Positions 1 to 8,131 are shown, counted from the first letter of the stretch. The stretch is DNA of 64,000 nt from an uncultured Tateyamaria sp. (GCF_947496075.1 NZ_CANMBJ010000002.1:620001-684000), one strand, 5' to 3'. Translations and numbers: made by a program. Notes: a model not told the origin generated them from the letters alone.

Positions 1-1
1 T

Positions 2-250
2 GATGCTGCCATCGCTGGGCAAGGCGTGGCCTTGGTGAGCCGTTTTCTGGTGGCGCATGACCTTGAGGCGGGTCGTTTGTTAGAAGTTGGAGAGGCGTGG
101 ACCGCCGGAGGAAACGACTTTTACCTCCTCATGCAGCGCACGGCCAAACACAACGGGGCTGTGTTGGACGTCGTGAAGTGGTTTACATCGCATTCGGACG
201 AGGGGAAGTGGCAGCCATTGGGCCCTGAGAGCGAACATTCAAATGATTGA
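2..250 (+). CDS. LysR-family regulator, C-terminal fragment (cut by window edge)
   Basis: An open frame enters from the left edge and stops at 250. Its first residues (AIAGQGVALVSRFLV) match the last strands of a LysR effector-binding domain of the GcvA type, where a regulator is described as globally 'GQGVAL' followed by the region that ends in a short helix. About 82 residues are visible and the DNA-binding domain lies outside the window. A GTG at 26 could be read as a start but lies inside the conserved domain, so it is not one. The target genes cannot be told from here. The copper genes that follow on the same strand carry their own CueR-type promoter and are probably not its targets. Confidence 0.75.
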   Translation, partial: DAAIAGQGVALVSRFLVAHDLEAGRLLEVGEAWTAGGNDFYLLMQRTAKHNGAVLDVVKWFTSHSDEGKWQPLGPESEHSND

Positions 251-279
251 TGCAAAATACATTTTTGTCTCTCAGGGAA

Positions 280-429
280 TTATCCCAAGTCGTCGATTAT
301 CGGGCAATCTGGTCGGTGATCACCTTGGCATGACGCGACCAGATACGTGAGCTTGTCGTGCAATGGCTGTAATTCCCGTTGCTTCTCTTTGATCTCTTCA
401 AGTTGCTTGGATGCTGCGGAAATGTTCAT
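280..429 (-). pseudogene. MerR/CueR-family regulator, C-terminal tail only
   Basis: The minus strand encodes 49 residues that look like the dimerisation helix and metal-binding end of a MerR-family metal sensor: a long helix (KQLEEIKEKQREL), then a cysteine-containing loop and the typical ending CQGDHRPDCPIIDDLG. The two cysteines and the RPDCPI ending are characteristic of CueR/ZntR/HmrR-like proteins. The winged-helix DNA-binding domain of about 80 residues is absent: a stop codon lies in frame just upstream. The fragment ends 13 bp from an intact CueR-type promoter, so the deletion removed exactly the promoter-proximal part of the gene. It is almost certainly non-functional. Confidence 0.7.
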
Positions 430-437
430 TCGGGGCG

Positions 438-668
438 ATGCTTGACATTCCAGTTACTGGAAGGATTGGGTTCCCACAACATGGGATCAAGACTAGGCCG
501 CAGATAGTCCTCGATGGGGAACGCATTGGTGGTTTCGATGATCTGAGTGCGGATGTGGGCAAGCCGCCCAAAGCGAAAGATGCCACAATTCATAAACCTG
601 TGGCGCTTTTCTCTGTCGCTGCATTGATGAAGGTCGGCATGGCACTCTGGATGCTCTCAAAACTGTGA
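438..668 (+). pseudogene. Glutaredoxin-like/membrane fusion protein, internally deleted remnant
   Basis: Residues from about codon 14 onward (KTRPQIVLDGERIGGFDDL) match the second half of a glutaredoxin, the cis-Pro and GG-D/E-DL region that binds glutathione. The N-terminal half with the CxxC site is missing. A linker and a short hydrophobic stretch (PVALFSVAALMKVGMALWML) then resemble the start and the end of the membrane domain found fused to some roseobacter glutaredoxins, joined as if the middle were deleted. The first codons simply read through the upstream promoter. It may still be transcribed from that promoter, but an active redox protein is unlikely. Confidence 0.55.
442..472 (+). 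promoter_or_regulatory. CueR-type promoter/operator, upstream copy
   Basis: TTGACA at 442-447 is followed by a dyad CATTCCA (446-452), a 5-nt spacer and TGGAAGG (458-464). This is the CCTTCCA-N5-TGGAAGG operator of copper-responsive MerR-family activators with one mismatch in the left arm. The expected -10 position, allowing the long 19-bp spacer typical of these promoters, falls at 467-472 (TTGGGT) and is weak. It sits between a truncated MerR tail and a truncated glutaredoxin-like gene. Confidence 0.6.
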
Positions 669-679
669 TCTGATACCGT

Positions 680-710
680 TTGACCCTCCACTGACTGGAA
701 GGTGTAGCCA
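680..710 (+). promoter_or_regulatory. CueR-type promoter of the copper operon
   Basis: TTGACC at 680-685 is followed by CCCTCCA (684-690), 5 nt and TGGAAGG (696-702), with TAGCCA as -10 at 705-710 after a 19-bp spacer. The over-long spacer with a dyad between -35 and -10 is the hallmark of promoters activated by MerR-family metal sensors such as CueR. It lies 30 bp upstream of the first cytochrome gene and would make the 741-4114 operon copper-induced. The regulator itself is not encoded intact in this window. Confidence 0.7.
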
Positions 711-740
711 TGGGAAGACGAGCAAGAAGCAAGAAAAATA

Positions 741-1178
741 ATGAAGACAACCCTCTCAATCACAGCAGCTATCGCCATCAGTGTCGTGGGATACGTGCTT
801 TGGCCTGGCACCGACCAACCCACGTCATCGCAAGAAGTCGAAGTTGCTGTCGCTGACAAGGCGTTGGCGGACATCGTCCTCCCAGACACTCTCTCTGTGA
901 ATGCACAGATCGGCAAACGTGGCTTCGACGCGAACTGTGCGGCCTGTCATGGCACCAATGCAGTTGGTCAGGATGGCGTCGCGCCTCCATTGATTCACAT
1001 CATCTATGAACCAAGCCACCACGGTGATGAGAGCTTTCAACGGGCCGTCGCCATGGGCGTTAGAGGGCATCATTGGCCCTTCGGAAGCATGCCTCCGATC
1101 GAAGGTCTCAACCGTGGAGACGTTACGATGATCACAGCGTATATTCGTGAAGTACAACGGGCCAACGGCATCAACTGA
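741..1178 (+). CDS. Monohaem c-type cytochrome of the copper operon
   Basis: A 145-residue exported protein. An N-terminal hydrophobic segment (residues 1-20) acts as signal or anchor, followed by a linker and one haem-binding CAACH motif near residue 71. A methionine in FGSMPPI is the likely sixth haem ligand, and the protein ends in a helix (MITAYIREVQ) typical of small class I cytochromes c. It is the first gene after a CueR-type promoter and is followed by copC and copD. Transfer of electrons from copper oxidation or to a terminal oxidase is an inference; cytochromes are not standard members of cop operons. Confidence 0.85.
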   Translation: MKTTLSITAAIAISVVGYVLWPGTDQPTSSQEVEVAVADKALADIVLPDTLSVNAQIGKRGFDANCAACHGTNAVGQDGVAPPLIHIIYEPSHHGDESFQRAVAMGVRGHHWPFGSMPPIEGLNRGDVTMITAYIREVQRANGIN

Positions 1179-1198
1179 TGGCTCTGAAAGGAACAAGA

Positions 1199-1540
1199 AT
1201 GAAGAAGACCTTCCTGACCAGTATCACATTGATCTGGGCAACTGCAGCGGCTGCGCATTCACCATTGGAATCTACCGTCCCAGTGAATGAGGCCGTTGTT
1301 GAAGAAGTCCCAAGTGAGATCGTCCTGGACTTCAAAGGCAACGTTCGTCTCACCCGTGTAACGCTGACCCACGCAGCGCATGAAGCTGACCTCGACCTGG
1401 ATGGCTTCAACGGGTTCGTTTCTGACTACACAATCCCGATGCAATCCATGGGTGCAGGAACCTATCAGATCGAATGGCGTGGCCTTGGTGACGATGGTCA
1501 TACCATGAATGGGACCTTCAGCTTTACGGTAGAGGAATAG
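1199..1540 (+). CDS. copC: Periplasmic copper-binding protein CopC
   Basis: This gives 113 residues including a Sec signal peptide ending in ATAAAA, so the mature chain begins with or next to His (AHSPLES). CopC proteins bind Cu(II) through the N-terminal His and a D-x-H pair; here the pair is visible as DDGHTMNG near the C-terminus. The length fits the small single-domain CopC/YobA family. The ATG at 1199 is chosen over one at 1178 because AAAGGAAC precedes it and the signal peptide starts there. It passes copper to CopD in the usual model. Its stop overlaps the copD start by one base, so the two are translationally coupled. Confidence 0.88.
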   Translation: MKKTFLTSITLIWATAAAAHSPLESTVPVNEAVVEEVPSEIVLDFKGNVRLTRVTLTHAAHEADLDLDGFNGFVSDYTIPMQSMGAGTYQIEWRGLGDDGHTMNGTFSFTVEE

Positions 1541-2385
1541 TGCCGGACATCTGGGGTTTGGCCGCGATGGCCACGAAGTTTCTGCTGTACCTTGGGGTGC
1601 TGACATCCGCAGGGACAGTCTTTGCTGTTATCATGTTCAAAATTTCGGGCGTCAGGGCCTTTGCCAGCATCTTTGCTGCTGTTGGTCTGGTCGCAGCGGT
1701 GCTTGGGTTTTTGCTGGGCGGAGCCGCACTGACGGGTGATGCCAGTGGCATGACCGATCCAGAGATGCTGGGATTGCTCTGGGCGACCCCTGTAGGAACG
1801 GCGCTGGCCTATCGTTTCGTTGGCTTGGCACTCTTGATCGTCGGACTTCCGCTTGGTCATCCCGGCCTTTGGGCGTCGGCGCTGGGTGGTCTACTCGCAC
1901 TTTGGTCATTCGCCATTGTTGGGCATATTCCCGACCGCGAACTGCTTTGGTTGGATGCCCTCCTGCTGATCCATCTGATCGCCATGGCAATGTGGGTTGG
2001 CATCCTGACACCGTTGAGACGGCTGGCAAATGTCGGGGCTACATCAGAGACTGCTGACCTCGGCCAACGCTTTGGCCGTCTGGCTATGCTTTTTGTCCCC
2101 CTGCTCATTCTGATGGGGCTGGTGATGAGCTATATCCTCGTTGGATCAATCAATGCGCTTCTCGGCACGGGATATGGGCAGGCCCTGATCGTGAAAGTGT
2201 TGCTGGTGGGTGTTCTGCTCAGCCTCGCAGCCCTAAACAAGGTGCGCTTTGTTCCCAAGTTGATGGCGGGTGAAGCCCAGGCCTCTGAACATCTATCCCG
2301 CTCCATCTCTTTTGAGTGGATTGCGGTCGTTGCTATCCTGCTGACGACCGCCATTCTGACATCTGTACTGACGTTGCCATCGTGA
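1540..2385 (+). CDS. copD: Copper resistance membrane protein CopD
   Basis: A 281-residue polytopic inner-membrane protein with about eight hydrophobic helices and little soluble sequence, matching the CopD copper-transport family. A conserved-looking segment (HLIAMAMWVGIL) contains the His and Trp typical of the family. The GTG start at 1540 overlaps the copC stop. In the known pathway CopD takes copper handed over by CopC across the inner membrane, which seems at odds with resistance unless copper is needed for cytosolic or membrane enzymes. Its placement between copC and a multicopper oxidase supports the call. Confidence 0.85.
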   Translation: MPDIWGLAAMATKFLLYLGVLTSAGTVFAVIMFKISGVRAFASIFAAVGLVAAVLGFLLGGAALTGDASGMTDPEMLGLLWATPVGTALAYRFVGLALLIVGLPLGHPGLWASALGGLLALWSFAIVGHIPDRELLWLDALLLIHLIAMAMWVGILTPLRRLANVGATSETADLGQRFGRLAMLFVPLLILMGLVMSYILVGSINALLGTGYGQALIVKVLLVGVLLSLAALNKVRFVPKLMAGEAQASEHLSRSISFEWIAVVAILLTTAILTSVLTLPS

Positions 2386-2393
2386 GGATTGCC

Positions 2394-3692
2394 ATGAACC
2401 GCCGCCAATTTCTTGCAAGTTCCGCCGCCATTGGGCTGCTGCCGCGTCAAGCCATTGCGGGATCGTCGATGTATCGCCTGCGGGCCGAGGAGGTCACAAG
2501 TCAGGTCCTGCCAGCCGGCGACGGAACAACACGCATGTTGGGCTTCAACGGCTCAATGCCGGGTCCGGAACTTCGTGTGCGACGTGGCGAACGGGTGACC
2601 ATCGATGTCGAAAATGGCCTGGACGAAGGCACCGCTGTTCATTGGCACGGCATACGGCTTGAAAACAGCATGGACGGGGTGCCGGTCCTCACCCAGAACA
2701 TCATTGATCCAGGCGATACCAAAACCTACAGCTTCGTGCCGCCTGATGCTGGCACGTTCTGGTATCACTCTCACTACATCTCTCACGAACAAGTCGCCCG
2801 GGGGATGATGGGGCCGCTGATCGTTGAAGACGATGAACCGGTCGATGTGGATCATGACATCACGGCCATACTCTCTGACTGGTTGATAGAGCGGGACGGT
2901 GCTCTGATCGAGGAATATGCAGACCGCCACAGTGTCGCCCATGCGGGGCTTCTGGGCACATTTGCCCGGGCGTTCTTCTCGCCCAGCGACGTCAGGGTTG
3001 GCGATCGGATCAGACTTCGCCTCATCAATGCAGCAACGAACCGGATCTTTCCACTTGCGGTGACCGGGGCCACGGGCCGCATCGTTGCCTTGGACGGTAT
3101 GGCCCTGCCTGAACCACGCGCGTTCGACCAAATCATGATGGCGCCCGCGCAGCGGGTCGATCTTGTTCTCGATGTGTCAGGTGCGGTGAAGCTGGACATG
3201 ATGAGCAGGCAAGGCCCCTATGAGCTTGGCACTATTGAAGCCGAAGGAATGAATGCGGCCCGTCAACCTGCACCCATCGCTGCTTTGCCTTCACATGCAA
3301 TTCCCGTGGCCGCTGATCCCAGCAAGCATCTGACGTTGCGCATGATGGGCGGTGCGATGGGTGGGCGTCACGGCGGTGACAACATCTGGGCTTTCAACGA
3401 TGTTTCTGATCTCCAATCTGCGCCTTTTGGGGCATTCAAACGAGGCGAGACGGCAAAGTTCACATTGGTGAACGACACGTCCTTCCCGCACGGCATCCAT
3501 CTACATGGTCACCATTTCTATGAGTTGGGTGAAGACGGCAGCTCAGGAGATCTCAGAGACACTACGCTGGTATTTCCCAACCAGAGCCGCGACATCCTTT
3601 GTACCTTCGACAACCCGGGCAAGTGGATGCTGCACTGTCATATGCTCAGTCACGCAGTCGGGGGCATGCGAACATGGGTGGAGGTCGTATGA
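2394..3692 (+). CDS. Tat-exported multicopper oxidase (CopA/CueO-like)
   Basis: This 432-residue enzyme has all four copper-binding motifs: HWHG near residue 82, WYHSH, HGIHLHGHH and the C-terminal HCHMLSHAVGGM. That gives the T1 Cys, two His and axial Met plus the trinuclear T2/T3 cluster. A twin-arginine signal (MNRRQFLASSA) indicates folded export. A Met/Gly/His-rich stretch (MMGGAMGGRHGG) before the last domain may bind Cu(I). The likely role is oxidation of toxic Cu(I) to Cu(II) in the periplasm using O2. The ATG at 2394 places the Tat signal first; earlier in-frame starts lie inside copD. The 3' end overlaps the next cytochrome gene by four bases. Confidence 0.9.
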   Translation: MNRRQFLASSAAIGLLPRQAIAGSSMYRLRAEEVTSQVLPAGDGTTRMLGFNGSMPGPELRVRRGERVTIDVENGLDEGTAVHWHGIRLENSMDGVPVLTQNIIDPGDTKTYSFVPPDAGTFWYHSHYISHEQVARGMMGPLIVEDDEPVDVDHDITAILSDWLIERDGALIEEYADRHSVAHAGLLGTFARAFFSPSDVRVGDRIRLRLINAATNRIFPLAVTGATGRIVALDGMALPEPRAFDQIMMAPAQRVDLVLDVSGAVKLDMMSRQGPYELGTIEAEGMNAARQPAPIAALPSHAIPVAADPSKHLTLRMMGGAMGGRHGGDNIWAFNDVSDLQSAPFGAFKRGETAKFTLVNDTSFPHGIHLHGHHFYELGEDGSSGDLRDTTLVFPNQSRDILCTFDNPGKWMLHCHMLSHAVGGMRTWVEVV

Positions 3693-4114
3693 GACGGCTG
3701 GCGGCAATTTTTTTGGTGTTGGGAACTCCGGGATTTGCCGATCATGAGTTGTTGGACCGCGATATCATCGCGGGTCAAACGCTCTACCAAGCGCAATGCG
3801 CCGCGTGCCATGGAGCGAACCTTGAAGGGCAGCCAAATTGGCGATCACCGAATGATGATGGCGTATTGCCGGCCCCGCCTCATGACGAGACAGGGCATAC
3901 CTGGCACCACGACAATCAGCTTCTGTTTGAATACACAAAGCTTGGAGGTCGAGGTGCTCTGGCAACCCGGGGCGTGACTGATTTCAACAGCGGTATGCCC
4001 GCCTTTAAAGGTGTCATTTCTGACGACGAGATTTGGGACATTTTGGCTTACATCAGATCAACATGGCCTGAGCGGGTGCAAGAGATGCATGCCAACCGTA
4101 ACCCGCCGCACTAG
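3689..4114 (+). CDS. Second c-type cytochrome of the copper operon
   Basis: A 141-residue protein with a short signal peptide (RRLAAIFLVLGTPGFA), one CAACHG haem motif near residue 38 and a likely Met ligand in SGMPAFKG. The C-terminal helix (IWDILAYIRSTW) is typical of cytochrome c. The ATG at 3689 overlaps the oxidase stop as ATGA, so it is the last gene of the copper operon and is translated by coupling. Together with the gene at 741 it brackets the copCD-oxidase core. A role as redox partner of the oxidase is plausible but not shown by the sequence. Confidence 0.87.
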   Translation: MRRLAAIFLVLGTPGFADHELLDRDIIAGQTLYQAQCAACHGANLEGQPNWRSPNDDGVLPAPPHDETGHTWHHDNQLLFEYTKLGGRGALATRGVTDFNSGMPAFKGVISDDEIWDILAYIRSTWPERVQEMHANRNPPH

Positions 4115-4294
4115 CTTGGCCGCTCACTGAATTTACAAGTACGTGACAGCTCCCTTTTGATGCAGTCGTTGGCGGGCTATGGATCATCACACCCTTCCAA
4201 AAGCGCATATCGGCTCAGGCCAAACCCGCGTCACTTCGATGACGGGCTGGTCGCGTGTACGGGATGTCAGGGGTACGCGTTTCCCAGGCTCTGA

Positions 4295-4702
4295 TCATGC
4301 CGCGACTTGCACCACCATTTCCACCTCGATCTGAAGATCCGGACCTGCCAAGGCGGCCACGCCGATGCCGGTCAGGCTTGGTTGTGCGCCGTCGAGGAAC
4401 CGCAGGATGCCACCCATGGCGCTGTCTTGGGTATCGTCCCGCAGATCGGTCAAATAGATGTGCATCTGGACGATGTCGTCGGTCGATGCCTGAAGGGCTT
4501 CGAGCGCTCCTTTCAGGTTCTCGACGACGATAGCGGTCTGTTCGGCCAAAGACGCCGGTGGGGGTGTTCCGTCAGGTCGCCAGGCCACCTGACCTGACAC
4601 GAAGGCCAGCGCGCCCGGACGCACAATCGAGATTTGCGAGTACCCGACCTTCCCGGTGTCCGGCAGGGCTGGTGGGTTCATACGATCAATTGAAGCGGAC
4701 AT
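4295..4702 (-). CDS. RidA/YjgF-family deaminase-like protein
   Basis: This 135-residue protein has the Rid fold signature: SGQVAWRPDG near residue 36, the long helix AEQTAIVVENLKGALEAL, and MHIYLTDLRD. RidA enzymes hydrolyse reactive enamines and imines such as 2-aminoacrylate. The usual C-terminal arginine-containing IEVEAVA segment is present as IEVEMVVQVAA, but the conserved catalytic Arg is not obvious, so this may belong to a non-archetypal Rid subgroup. It is transcribed away from the LysR gene at 4800, which probably controls it. Confidence 0.82.
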   Translation of the reverse strand: MSASIDRMNPPALPDTGKVGYSQISIVRPGALAFVSGQVAWRPDGTPPPASLAEQTAIVVENLKGALEALQASTDDIVQMHIYLTDLRDDTQDSAMGGILRFLDGAQPSLTGIGVAALAGPDLQIEVEMVVQVAA

Positions 4703-4752
4703 ATCTGCCTCCTTTGCTGGTTGTCATGGCAAAAGACTTAGACATTGCGAGT

Positions 4753-4769
4753 GGCGAATTGTGTTCGCC
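4753..4769. promoter_or_regulatory. Inverted repeat in the ridA/LysR intergenic region
   Basis: GGCGAA (4753-4758), TTGTG spacer and TTCGCC (4764-4769) form a perfect 6-5-6 dyad in the 97-bp gap between two divergent genes. Position and symmetry fit an operator for the LysR protein at 4800. Confidence 0.45.
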
Positions 4770-4799
4770 CCAGTCCCGATCAAAATGCTACAATTGAAC

Positions 4800-5717
4800 A
4801 TGATCGGATCGAAGGTGAATGACATCCTCCTCTTTCTTTCGGTGGTTGAGACCGGAAGCTTCGTTGGAGCGGGCAAGATGTTCGGGCTATCGCGCTCGAC
4901 TGCCGGGAAGGCCATAGCACGTCTTGAAGAAGGATATGGCGCCCGGCTTTTGAACAGGAATACACGCGCGCTGGATCTCACCGAGGAGGGAAAGCGCCTC
5001 TACGAACATGGGCAGGCCATTCGTGAGGCGATCGAGGCCGCTGACGACAGTATCGCCAGTGACAGTGGGGTCCCGCGCGGTGTTTTGCGCATTACGGCGC
5101 CTGACGCTTTGGGACGCAGACTGTTGCTGCCGACGGTGCGCCGGTATCTGGAAACCTGGCCTGAGACACAGATCGAGATGGCGCTGTCGGATCGGGTCGA
5201 CAACATCATCGAGAAGGGCTTTGATCTTGCGATCCGGATCGGTGTGAGCGCGCCCGACCAAGGGTTCATTGCGCGGACACTCATGCGGGATGAAGCGATC
5301 TTATGTGCGGCCCCGGACTATTTTGATGGGCGTGACCGTCCCTTGAACATCGAACAGCTCACGCGTCACGATCTGCTTCAGTTTGCCAGCCGCGGCGAGC
5401 GGCAGGGCTGGCATCTGCAAGAGGAAGACGGCACCTGCGTCCGCGCCCAGGGTCAGGTCCGCCTACGACTCGACAGTGCCGAAGCGCTGCGTGCCACGGC
5501 TTTGGATGGTCTCGGTATCGCTTTGCTACCGCGGCTTCTGGTTGGGTCCGACATTGCAGAGGGCCGTCTTGAGCGGGTTCTGCCTCGGCTCAGCCATGGC
5601 CAGATTCCAATCCTCGCACTCTATCCCCACAAGCGTCTGCTGGAGCCGCGTGTCCGTCGTTTTATCGACATGCTTGGTGAGGATCTCAAGGCGCTTAGTT
5701 CAGGCAAAGCACGCTAA
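4800..5717 (+). CDS. LysR-family transcriptional regulator
   Basis: This 305-residue regulator has an N-terminal winged helix-turn-helix (VVETGSFVGAGKMFGLSRSTAGKAI is its core, given here only in part: FVGAGKMFGLSRS) followed by a linker helix. The effector domain carries GVPRGVLRITAP and GIALLPRLLV, which are typical of the CrgA/GcvA-like branch. The ATG at 4800 starts directly before the HTH domain; ATG 4785 is an alternative. It is divergent from the ridA-like gene and probably autoregulates through the dyad at 4753. The inducer is unknown. Confidence 0.88.
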   Translation: MIGSKVNDILLFLSVVETGSFVGAGKMFGLSRSTAGKAIARLEEGYGARLLNRNTRALDLTEEGKRLYEHGQAIREAIEAADDSIASDSGVPRGVLRITAPDALGRRLLLPTVRRYLETWPETQIEMALSDRVDNIIEKGFDLAIRIGVSAPDQGFIARTLMRDEAILCAAPDYFDGRDRPLNIEQLTRHDLLQFASRGERQGWHLQEEDGTCVRAQGQVRLRLDSAEALRATALDGLGIALLPRLLVGSDIAEGRLERVLPRLSHGQIPILALYPHKRLLEPRVRRFIDMLGEDLKALSSGKAR

Positions 5718-5928
5718 CGCATCTGATAGTCCTTGCGATGCAGAATTTGGGAGTGATTTGGGCTCTAGGGAGCGCTGGCTACGAAATGCTTGAACGGCGG
5801 CTTTGAGCCCAAACTCACCGATGCTGCGATACCCATAAATGTCAGCATTGTGTTGGAACTGGCAAAGATATTGATGTGCCACTAAAGGTTGGGGACACTC
5901 AAACGGTCAGGGCTGTAGAACACAAAAA
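5718..5928. other. Intergenic stretch without a supported gene
   Basis: The 211 bp between the LysR gene and the next membrane protein show no frame with recognisable family sequence and no clear hairpin followed by a T-run. A 60-codon minus-strand frame is present but has no signature. Confidence 0.4.
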
Positions 5929-6597
5929 ATGATCTATCTCATTATTCCTATCGTCATGTTTTTCATTTTGAGTGGCTTAGCTTTTTTCAGTTTCAAATTC
6001 GCATCCACCCACCAAAGTGAGGGTCAGGATTCTGAACCAGCACGTCGCGGTTGTCTTTTGACACTGGCAAGCCTGTTGCTTCGGCCTGTTCCGGTGATCT
6101 TCGCCTTTTATCAGTTCGGATTTGAGGCGGCTGTCCTCTTTGCGCTAGCTATATGGTTGATCCTTCGTTGCTTCGGGCTTTACACAGGGAAAACCCGGTC
6201 AAGCGCGGATTTGCGACTATCCGTTTTACCGATCGGAGCGATATTAACGTTGTGCACCGGGAACTTCATCTACTTTCAACTTATTCCGAGTGCTTGGTGT
6301 GTGCTGTCCGGTTTGGAGCAATGCGTCGGATTAGTGCTAAAGAAAGTCCACCTGTTCGCTGGTGACAGTGGCGAAACGGTTTTTTCAGAAGATGAAACAA
6401 AGTTGGCACGTTGGGGCATAATCAGTGCTAGTCTTGTCGCTCTATTGATCAGCGAGTATGTGCGGCACAACTTTTCGCTGTCTAGCTGGGTCTGGTATTA
6501 CGGATATTTACGACTTGAGCTTTTGCCGATCATGTTGGGATCAATCGCTCCTGCAATGATCAAGATGTTTAAAAGGTCAGAAAGTGAACCGAGATAG
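5929..6597 (+). CDS. Unrecognised polytopic membrane protein
   Basis: A 222-residue protein with five or six hydrophobic segments: roughly residues 3-24, 46-65, 68-84, 97-118, 160-178 and 185-208. A KFASTHQSEGQDSEP loop follows the first helix and the C-terminus is basic (MIKMFKRSESEPR). Codon use and base composition are less GC-rich than neighbouring genes, which suggests recent acquisition. No family was recognised. It stands alone, with non-coding DNA on both sides, so context gives no function. Confidence 0.6.
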   Translation: MIYLIIPIVMFFILSGLAFFSFKFASTHQSEGQDSEPARRGCLLTLASLLLRPVPVIFAFYQFGFEAAVLFALAIWLILRCFGLYTGKTRSSADLRLSVLPIGAILTLCTGNFIYFQLIPSAWCVLSGLEQCVGLVLKKVHLFAGDSGETVFSEDETKLARWGIISASLVALLISEYVRHNFSLSSWVWYYGYLRLELLPIMLGSIAPAMIKMFKRSESEPR

Positions 6598-7224
6598 CCT
6601 TGTGCCTGGGGTATAAGGCCGACCGTTGTTGTGGCTTCACACAACTAGTACATCTGTCTTTCGCTTCCCTTTGCGGCCATTGGCGCAAGCGCAGCGAATT
6701 GGCACTTCGTCCGCATTTGGCAGGTTCGTTTGGTATTCGGCTTTGCGGACGCAGCGAATGTCCGGTGTGACGGGCCGCATCGCAGCAATCTGACGCAGTG
6801 TTCAAGGTCGTCCTGGGGCCGAAGAATGACATCGTTGGAGATAGTCGGCGGCTGGTATCCTGCTATGCCACCAAGGTCGGCGTTGAACCCAACCTGTGAA
6901 TTCGAGTTTTCTGCTGCGCACGCATGCATCGTTACGATCGTCGCTATCCGGCGCTGCGTATTCCCAGAGAGATGCCGCAGTATTTTCAATAGTAATACCG
7001 CAGGCCGACAGTGAAATGGATACGCAACTCCGGCCGACGCCAACCCATGCAAAACAGGGCAGGCTTGTCGGACCATTCGAAGAAATTTTCTTCTATCGAG
7101 TGCCTGGTTAGCAGAGTTGCGTTTTGCGCCAGTTGCCCGGTTTCCCGCGCTCTGCTGAGCCAATTGAGGTAAGGTCACCGCCCACATATTGACGCGCACT
7201 GATTTGCGTCATCTGCTTTTCGGG
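6598..7224. other. 627-bp region without a supported gene
   Basis: No frame shows family sequence or a convincing ribosome binding site. The ten bases CGCAGCGAAT occur twice exactly 60 bp apart (6690-6699 and 6750-6759), each near runs containing GGAC/GTCC or TTCGTCCGC. This looks like degenerate intergenic repeat material. A 184-codon minus-strand frame (6645-7199) is rich in Arg, Cys and Ala and looks accidental. Confidence 0.4.
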
Positions 7225-8121
7225 CTAAGACGTTCCAGCCTTTGCCAAATCGATAAATGCCCGCAATCGACGCGTCATATGTCGCTTGCTTTGGTAGTTG
7301 ATCGAATAGCGAGGCATCGGTGCGAGATGAGATCTGAGCACCTCGATCAAGTCATGGTTCGCCATGTAAGGCGCAGCAATTTCGCGGTAAACATAAGCCA
7401 GCCCCAATCCTTGTGAGGCATAGTGCAGAAGTGAGCGCATATCGTTTGCGACAAGCCTTGGCTTTGGCTGAACAACGAATGATCCATCCGGTCCCTTGAA
7501 GCCCCATGGAGCCAACCGATCACCTTGTCCAAAGGCGTAACAGATGGTGTCGTGTTCCATCACATCGCTCGGATGCATCGGGGTCCCGCGTTGCTCCAAA
7601 TAGCTGCGGGCGGCCAAAATTGTCATGTTCAATTCTGGTCCAACGGGTACCGCGTGCGTATCCGGGGCCATCATGGTTTGGGATCGGATCGCCGCATCAA
7701 TGCCGGATGTCAGCAGGTCCACCTTTTTGTCATCGTAGATGACCTCTGTCTGAACGGTCGGATAGGCCGCTGCAAAACGGGCAATCAGATCGTCGAGGAA
7801 AAACGGCCCCGCACTATAGGGGGCTGAAATCCGCAATGTCCCACTCACCTTGCCCTTTTCTTCGTCCAAGGCGTTGATCGCCCCTTCAAGATCGGTAACG
7901 GCGGGCAGGCTGCGTTTATAGAACTGTTCGCCGATTGGCGTCAGCGCGACCGCGCGCGTGGATCGTTCGAACAACCGGACACCTAGCCGGTCTTCAAAAC
8001 GCTGAATGGCCTCGCTAACGGACGCGGGGGCTTGGTTCAGATGTTCTGCGGCGGCGCGGAAACCACCACGACGAGCAACTTCGACAAATACGCGGATATC
8101 TCCGAAGCTGTTCCGACTCAT
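7225..8121 (-). CDS. LysR-family regulator of the 8221-13028 operon
   Basis: A 298-residue LysR protein: HTH at residues 4-60 (FVEVARRGGFRAAAEHLN, then SVSEAIQRFEDRLG) and a CrgA-type effector domain (VSGTLRISAP, LTSGIDAAIR, GLGLAYVYRE). It is clearly paralogous to the regulator at 19083-19976, with the same layout of motifs. It faces away from an eight-gene operon starting at 8221, the usual arrangement for a LysR activator and its target. The 99-bp gap contains two dyads and a 14-bp motif shared with the promoter of the paralogue. Confidence 0.9.
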   Translation of the reverse strand: MSRNSFGDIRVFVEVARRGGFRAAAEHLNQAPASVSEAIQRFEDRLGVRLFERSTRAVALTPIGEQFYKRSLPAVTDLEGAINALDEEKGKVSGTLRISAPYSAGPFFLDDLIARFAAAYPTVQTEVIYDDKKVDLLTSGIDAAIRSQTMMAPDTHAVPVGPELNMTILAARSYLEQRGTPMHPSDVMEHDTICYAFGQGDRLAPWGFKGPDGSFVVQPKPRLVANDMRSLLHYASQGLGLAYVYREIAAPYMANHDLIEVLRSHLAPMPRYSINYQSKRHMTRRLRAFIDLAKAGTS

Positions 8122-8131
8122 TGTTTGTTTT

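Noticed and set aside
5700-5882. Minus-strand frame resembling a transposase end
   Set aside because: Sixty codons without any catalytic or conserved transposase motif and no inverted repeats around it.
6645-7199. A 184-codon minus-strand frame in the gap after the membrane protein
   Set aside because: Composition is atypical (Cys- and Arg-rich), no start signal and no domain; it covers intergenic repeat-like DNA.
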